A DNA stretch of 10,913 bases from Acidobacteria bacterium UBA2994 (lineage in GTDB: Bacteria; Acidobacteriota; Vicinamibacteria; Vicinamibacterales; UBA8438). Below, piece after piece: positions 7,217-10,913 of the stretch (position 1 is the stretch's first letter; each line of letters begins with the position of its first letter). The notes below the pieces were generated by a model. That model was given only the letters and a program-made list of their open reading frames with translations, searched no databases and was not told the origin of the DNA. Location of the stretch: the NCBI GenBank assembly GCA_002346545.1, contig DEAA01000022.1, positions 1 to 10,913 of the forward strand, read 5' to 3'. The translations under genes and the position numbers were made by a program.

Positions 7217-8839
7217 TCAGATCGTCTCGGACGAATCCTGACCGCGATAGCTAACCACCAGCACGGTGACGTCGTCATTTTGGACGGCGCCGGCGGTGAA
7301 GGTATTCACGCTGGAAAACAGGTGTTCAAGCTGGCTCTGAGCGTCACGCCCGGCTGCTCCTTCGATACTCTCGAGGATCCGAGCATCCTCGAACTCCTCG
7401 CCCTCGGGGTTGAGCGCCTCTGACACTCCGTCGGAAAAGGTCACGAGGAAGTCGCCCGGCGCCATCCGGACCGTCTCCTCTTCGAGCGGCGCTCCCGCGA
7501 ACAGCCCTAGCGGCATCCCACCCGTCTCCAGACGCTTGATCCCGTCCGCGCTCACGAGGAATGGCGGATTGTGGCCCGCGTTGCAGAACGTCAGCTCACC
7601 CTCCGGCGCGAGCACCGCATAGAACAGCGTGACAAAACGTGACTCGATCGCGCGATGCACGAGCGCCGTGTTCGCATGACTGAGGGCGTCGGCCGGCCCA
7701 GACGCGCTGTCGGTCTGCGCCGCGAGGTTCCCTTGCATCAACGCACCCAGAAGTGCAGCTGGCGGCCCCTTCCCCGCCACGTCACCCAACGCGAACCCGA
7801 ACCGCCCATCGGGCAGGTCCATGTACTCGAAGAAATCGCCACCAATGGAGCGGCAAGCCATCATCTCGGCGGCCGCATCGAAGAACGCCCCGGCGCGACT
7901 ACGGGTAGGTAGCAACGCCTGCTGGATCTGGGCCGCGGTCGCCATCTCCTGGTCGAGCCGCGACTTTTCGAGCGCGTCACGATAGAGCTGGGCGTTGTCG
8001 ATCGCGACGGCGGCCTCGGCCGCGAGGGTGTCGAGCGTCGCCCGGGTCTCGTCGGTCATCAAAGTGCCCTTCTCGCGGCTGTCGAGATAGAGCACGCCGA
8101 TCCGTCGCTCTTCAGTCGTCGAGTCGGCCGATTCGACGTAACGCACCAGCTGCAGCGGAACGCATAGGACATTCCGAATTCCGAGCGCGACGGTGCCCAG
8201 ATGCTGGTCAGCCAGGTCGCCTTCGAGCAGATCCGCCTCGATCCGCGACTTACCTGTCCGGAACACCTGCTCAGGAATCTTCTGACTCGTCTCGAACCGG
8301 CTCCCGGGCAACGTCGTGCGGTCACGCGACCGTCCAAGCTTGAACTCGAGCTGTTCGTCCTCACCGGCCAGCATGATGAACCCACGTTCGGCACCGCTCA
8401 CGGCAATGGCCGAGTCCATCACCAGCGACAGCACGTCATCGAGCACCTTGCCTGAGCTCAGCGCGCGGAGCCCCTCAAGGAGCACGGCCACCTGATGCAT
8501 CGCGCCGATGGTCGAGGCGCTTCGATTATCCACCGGAGCGTCCGAGGCGAGAAACACGAGTTCGGCGCCGCCGCTCCGTCCCAGTTTGATCTGATCCCCG
8601 TGGACGAGTCGGTGCTTCTTGACCTCCTCACCGTTGACGAAGGTGCCATAACGAGACCCGGTGTCACGGAGCTCATAGGCCCCGTTCACCGTGACGATCT
8701 CGGCGTGATCGCGAGACACCTCACCGCTGGGCAGGTTCAGGTCGCTTGTCACCCGACGCCCAATGACGAAGGGTTCCTTGGAGATCTCGACCATCCGGAG
8801 GCCGAGCTGGTCGTTGACTTCGAGGCGAGCCTGCGGCAT
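7217..8839 (-). CDS. FHA-GAF-SpoIIE (RsbU-type) protein phosphatase
   Basis: A 540-residue cytoplasmic signalling phosphatase (558 if GTG 8893 is used). Residues about 5-100 are an FHA phosphothreonine-binding domain: FVIGRR (G27, R28), SRDHAEI (S42, R43, H45), RDTGSRYGTFVNGEEV. Residues about 120-285 look like a GAF sensor (MDSAIAVSGAERGFIML, RNVLCVPL, GVLYLDSREKG), followed by a linker helix (AAQIQQALLP). Residues about 310-535 are a PPM/SpoIIE phosphatase with its metal-binding aspartates: IGGDFFEYMDL, FALGDVAGKGP, FCNAGHNPPFLV, LVTFSDGVSEALN, QNDDVTVLVV. Such enzymes dephosphorylate anti-sigma antagonists or other Ser/Thr-phosphorylated proteins. ATG 8839 is chosen because FHA starts resemble MPQARLEVND and a TATGAT -10 lies between it and GTG 8893. 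No kinase, anti-sigma or STAS gene is in view. Confidence 0.92.
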   Translation of the reverse strand: MPQARLEVNDQLGLRMVEISKEPFVIGRRVTSDLNLPSGEVSRDHAEIVTVNGAYELRDTGSRYGTFVNGEEVKKHRLVHGDQIKLGRSGGAELVFLASDAPVDNRSASTIGAMHQVAVLLEGLRALSSGKVLDDVLSLVMDSAIAVSGAERGFIMLAGEDEQLEFKLGRSRDRTTLPGSRFETSQKIPEQVFRTGKSRIEADLLEGDLADQHLGTVALGIRNVLCVPLQLVRYVESADSTTEERRIGVLYLDSREKGTLMTDETRATLDTLAAEAAVAIDNAQLYRDALEKSRLDQEMATAAQIQQALLPTRSRAGAFFDAAAEMMACRSIGGDFFEYMDLPDGRFGFALGDVAGKGPPAALLGALMQGNLAAQTDSASGPADALSHANTALVHRAIESRFVTLFYAVLAPEGELTFCNAGHNPPFLVSADGIKRLETGGMPLGLFAGAPLEEETVRMAPGDFLVTFSDGVSEALNPEGEEFEDARILESIEGAAGRDAQSQLEHLFSSVNTFTAGAVQNDDVTVLVVSYRGQDSSETI

Positions 8840-8881
8840 GAGTGCGTCGGAGTGAGCGATTACCGAGGTGACCTGACGGGC

Positions 8882-8887
8882 ATCATA
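8882..8887 (-). promoter_or_regulatory. Candidate -10 element (TATGAT) for the FHA-GAF-SpoIIE gene
   Basis: On the minus strand TATGAT (8887 to 8882) is close to the consensus TATAAT. TTGCCG at 8908-8903 lies 15 bp upstream as a possible -35. Transcription from about 8875 would leave a leader of about 35 nt before ATG 8839 and would exclude the GTG at 8893 as start. It lies at the end of the zinc-ribbon gene. Confidence 0.45.
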
Positions 8888-8897
8888 CCGCACTCAT

Positions 8898-9089
8898 TCA
8901 GCCGGCAACCCAACAGGCGAGGGCAGTGACAATGACCACCACCACGGCCACGACCAGCCACCGTCCGGCTGAGCCAGAGGCACTCGGCTCGGCGACCGGC
9001 TCCCGAGTGCGGACCGTGGTCGCGGCTCCGCACCGAAAGCAGATGAGCGCGTTGTCCTCAATCTCGGTCTGACACTGCGTGCACTGCAT
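8898..9089 (-). CDS. Small zinc-ribbon membrane protein
   Basis: A 63-residue protein with a zinc ribbon at the N-terminus and one membrane helix at the C-terminus. It reads [23 protein letters not shown]: two CxxC knuckles (C3/C6 and C17/C20). A short Arg/Ser/Ala/Pro linker follows, then [21 protein letters not shown] ends the protein inside the membrane. This zinc-ribbon plus tail-anchor layout is common in small bacterial proteins of unknown function, often beside signalling or envelope genes. ATG 9089 has no Shine-Dalgarno but a TAGAAT ten bases upstream. It lies 33 bp after the caspase-fold gene and just ahead of the phosphatase gene on the same strand. The fold is well supported; no function can be named. 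Confidence 0.78.
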   Translation of the reverse strand: MQCTQCQTEIEDNALICFRCGAATTVRTREPVAEPSASGSAGRWLVVAVVVVIVTALACWVAG

Positions 9090-9099
9090 GCGGTCAGAG

Positions 9100-9105
9100 A
9101 TTCTA
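9100..9105 (-). promoter_or_regulatory. Candidate -10 element (TAGAAT) for the zinc-ribbon gene
   Basis: On the minus strand TAGAAT (9105 to 9100) ends ten bases before ATG 9089, so the transcript would begin about 1-4 nt before the start codon. It lies in the 33-bp gap after the caspase-fold gene. The -35 is weak (GACTGA at about 9128-9123). Confidence 0.35.
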
Positions 9106-9122
9106 CTCTGGAGAACCGGTGG

Positions 9123-10115
9123 TCAGTCGCTGCCCATACGACGGCGGATATCTCGGGACACGGTGGCCAGTTCGACCAGCAGCCGTTCAAGCTCGGCGGC
9201 ATACATGTCTCGGGTGAGGGTTTGCTGACCGGCCCGCAGCCGGGCAAGCTCCTCGAGGAGCACCTCTCGCCGGTCGACCAGGGGCATGACCGACGGATCG
9301 CGCTCTGCCTCGTCACGTACCGGCCCGGCCCCCAAGAGCAGACGGGCGGATATCAGTCCGTCGGGCCCTGCGGCCTCTGCCTCGCGACCCCGGCCGTCAC
9401 CGGTATCGTCAATCAAGGCCCGCTCGGTCGCCAGGCGTCCCGCCTGTCGATACCACTCTCGCACGCCGCGGCTGGCGTACTCGAACGCTTCCAGCACCGA
9501 GACCGCGCCGTCCTTGTCCGTGTCCCCCGCCTGGTCGGCCAGCGCCTCGACAAAGAACTCAGGAAACTGGGTCTCAAAGCGCTGGGCCGGAGACTCGGTC
9601 GCCGTGATCACTGTTCGACCCGGTCGAGACAGACGCTGCATAAAAGGGGCACTAGCGCTCGCCGTGTTGATGAACACGACCCGCCCGGGCACGGGAGCCA
9701 GCCAGCGGTCCCACTCGGAGGCCGACAGGTCTGGACCGACCAGGTTGAACTTTGCGTCGACGCCGTCGAACGAGCCATGCCCGATCAACACGATGTGGAG
9801 CACGGCACGTTCGCTCATCCGCGCGGTCAACGCGTCCAGCGCGTCACGAATACCATCCCGCGACGCGCGCCCAACGCCCGGCCCCGGGGTCTCCGCCAGG
9901 ACCACGAGGTGGTCATCCTGGAACCCGCGCTGGTTCCGGAGGGCGGTGATCAACCGGCCGCGCCAGTCCTCATTGCGTGTTTCGTATCGGGACTCCCCGG
10001 ACGCACCGATGACCAGGAGGGTGAATCGTTCGAGCGGTTGCGCTCCTGCCGTCGTGCCGAAGACGAGCCACCCCACCGCGGTGGCGATCAAGAGACCACT
10101 CCGCCTCGCGCTCAC
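9123..10115 (-). CDS. Exported caspase/legumain-like (C13-type) protein lacking the catalytic cysteine
   Basis: From GTG 10115 the product has 330 residues. A hydrophobic N-terminus (SGLLIATAVGWLVFGTTAGA) is a likely signal peptide or anchor, cleaved near residue 25. Then ERFTLLVIGASGE, LRNQRGFQDDHLVVL and LHIVLIGHGSFDG (H113) match the first strands and the His-Gly motif of clan CD peptidases. Where active members carry a cysteine after the next strand, this one reads VVFINTASASAPF, and the whole protein contains no cysteine, so it is presumably not a cysteine protease. Residues 198-209 (DTDKDGAVSVLE) match an EF-hand loop. The C-terminus (about 275-330) is a charged helical region. Its GTG overlaps the upstream stop (GTGA), implying translational coupling to the membrane protein before it. 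The fold is likely; the function is unknown. An upstream in-frame start as far as about 10196 would overlap the previous gene and is unlikely. Confidence 0.75.
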   Translation of the reverse strand: MSARRSGLLIATAVGWLVFGTTAGAQPLERFTLLVIGASGESRYETRNEDWRGRLITALRNQRGFQDDHLVVLAETPGPGVGRASRDGIRDALDALTARMSERAVLHIVLIGHGSFDGVDAKFNLVGPDLSASEWDRWLAPVPGRVVFINTASASAPFMQRLSRPGRTVITATESPAQRFETQFPEFFVEALADQAGDTDKDGAVSVLEAFEYASRGVREWYRQAGRLATERALIDDTGDGRGREAEAAGPDGLISARLLLGAGPVRDEAERDPSVMPLVDRREVLLEELARLRAGQQTLTRDMYAAELERLLVELATVSRDIRRRMGSD

Positions 10116-10912
10116 CGCAACCCCCACCGCCGTCGGAGCGCCCACTCGGCCAATAGCAGACCGACCAGGAGCACGAAAACCCAGACCGTGTCCCACAGTT
10201 CGACCGCGGTGGTCGCGGACCGGGCAGCCAACCGCTCGGCCAGCGCCTCGCGAAGCAACGGCGCCTCATCCAGGTCGAATCGACGGCCGCCAGTCTCCAC
10301 GGCCAGCTGCTCCAGTACCGACTCCTGCAGCCCCGGCTCGGCAAGCTCGGGGTCGGCCCCACCGACGAGCACCATCGACTCCGCCCGGTCGGTCGCCTCA
10401 GTGTCACCCTGCACCTCGGTGGTCACCCGATGGACCCCTGCGGCAAGGGAGTCAGCGACGGCCAGATAGCGTCCCGGTTCTTCAGGAATCGCGACCGCGG
10501 GGACCCGGCTCACTCGTCCGTCGGGCCCTTCGAATCGGACCGAGACCTGAGCCGCGTGGCGAGGAGCGTAGCTCGGGTCCCGCGCATGCACCCGCACTTC
10601 GACGCCGTCTCCGGCGGCGCGCCCTCCCCTGACCTCAACCTCGAGCGGCTCGGGTGACTCATCGGCCAGCCAGCGCGTCGCCTGCCGCCAGAAGCGCTCA
10701 TAGGTGTCGTCGTCCGCCTCGGCCAGCATCTGCCAGCGCCAGGAGGCATCGGCAGCAAAGAGCATCACCCGACCGGCACCCAGCCGCTGCACCGCCACCG
10801 CGGGGAGCAGCCCGCCCCGGTCATCCTGGGCGTGGAGCAAGACCGTCGCTCCGGGTGCGGCCGGTCCCAACCTCGCCACCGCTCCCAGCGGCGGCACCTC
10901 GCGCCACCGGGT
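10112..10912 (-). CDS. Membrane protein with glutamine-amidotransferase-like domain (PF07090-type), C-terminal part (partial)
   Basis: The 5' end lies beyond the window; 266 residues are visible. The first part (WREVPPLGAVARLGPAAPGA then VLLHAQDD, and GRVMLFAADASWRWQ, YERFWRQATRWLAD) has the pattern of the class I glutamine-amidotransferase-like domain found in large membrane proteins of MoxR-DUF58-BatA type clusters. Next comes a beta-rich, Ig-like stretch (VEVRVHARDPSY, VRFEGPDGRVSRVP, EPGRYLAVAD). A helical region (LEQLAVETGGRRFDLD) follows, and then a single C-terminal membrane helix (VWVFVLLVGLLLAEWAL) ending in basic residues. Most of the protein is thus periplasmic with the tail in the membrane. 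Its stop overlaps the start of the caspase-fold gene by four bases, so both probably act together. The GVxxY-type enzyme activity of real amidotransferases is not expected. Family moderate, role unknown. Confidence 0.75.
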   Translation of the reverse strand, partial: TRWREVPPLGAVARLGPAAPGATVLLHAQDDRGGLLPAVAVQRLGAGRVMLFAADASWRWQMLAEADDDTYERFWRQATRWLADESPEPLEVEVRGGRAAGDGVEVRVHARDPSYAPRHAAQVSVRFEGPDGRVSRVPAVAIPEEPGRYLAVADSLAAGVHRVTTEVQGDTEATDRAESMVLVGGADPELAEPGLQESVLEQLAVETGGRRFDLDEAPLLREALAERLAARSATTAVELWDTVWVFVLLVGLLLAEWALRRRWGLR

Positions 10913-10913
10913 G

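Noticed and set aside
9123..10115. Active caspase or legumain protease, possibly a defence effector
   Set aside because: No cysteine exists in the protein, and the neighbours are envelope and signalling genes with no nuclease, reverse transcriptase or sensor ATPase that would suggest a defence system.
9222..10632. Two long plus-strand open frames (about 415 and 448 codons) opposite the caspase-fold and membrane-protein genes
   Set aside because: Their products are Arg/Ser/Pro-rich with no recognisable domain, typical of antisense shadow frames in GC-rich DNA, whereas the minus-strand frames have clear domain motifs.

Overview
This is a high-GC, gene-dense bacterial window with short intergenic gaps and few Shine-Dalgarno sequences. 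The gene set looks like a Gram-negative bacterium, most likely Acidobacteriota of the Vicinamibacteria type: an OmpA-type protein, a long two-domain chromate transporter, a Ppx/GppA phosphatase with a C-terminal HD domain, a secreted SMP-30-like protein, YacG upstream of type I citrate synthase, and a PF07090-like membrane protein followed by a caspase/legumain-fold protein. That placement is inference from gene content only.

Layout. Positions 1-7216 are read mainly on the plus strand: the C-terminal end of an MFS exporter, an OmpA/MotB-domain envelope protein, a chromate transporter, a Ppx/GppA phosphatase, a secreted beta-propeller protein, yacG and gltA. Positions 7217-10913 are read on the minus strand. 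In transcription order they hold the end of a large membrane protein, a coupled caspase-fold protein, a small zinc-ribbon membrane protein and an FHA-GAF-SpoIIE-type phosphatase. The two blocks meet tail to tail between gltA and the phosphatase gene with no spacer.

The two apparent gaps are not empty. The 120 bp between ompA and the chromate transporter hold a 39-codon minus-strand remnant of a PHP-domain protein. The 728 bp between the chromate transporter and ppx hold a decayed minus-strand CHAD-sixA pair. CHAD, SixA and Ppx are typical neighbours in polyphosphate loci, so the intact ppx appears to be the survivor of a polyphosphate cluster whose other genes have eroded.

The most interesting points are four. 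(1) The CHAD/SixA relic sits beside ppx, with a frameshift visible at a poly-A run. (2) A caspase/legumain-like protein has no cysteine at all but keeps an EF-hand-like loop, and it is translationally coupled to a PF07090-like membrane protein. (3) Several genes have a -10-like hexamer only 7-10 nt before a start codon, which suggests leaderless transcripts, while the operon-internal gltA has a clear AGGAG. (4) A hairpin plus direct repeat precedes ompA. I see no complete new defence or mobile system; no IS, CRISPR, tRNA or rRNA was found.
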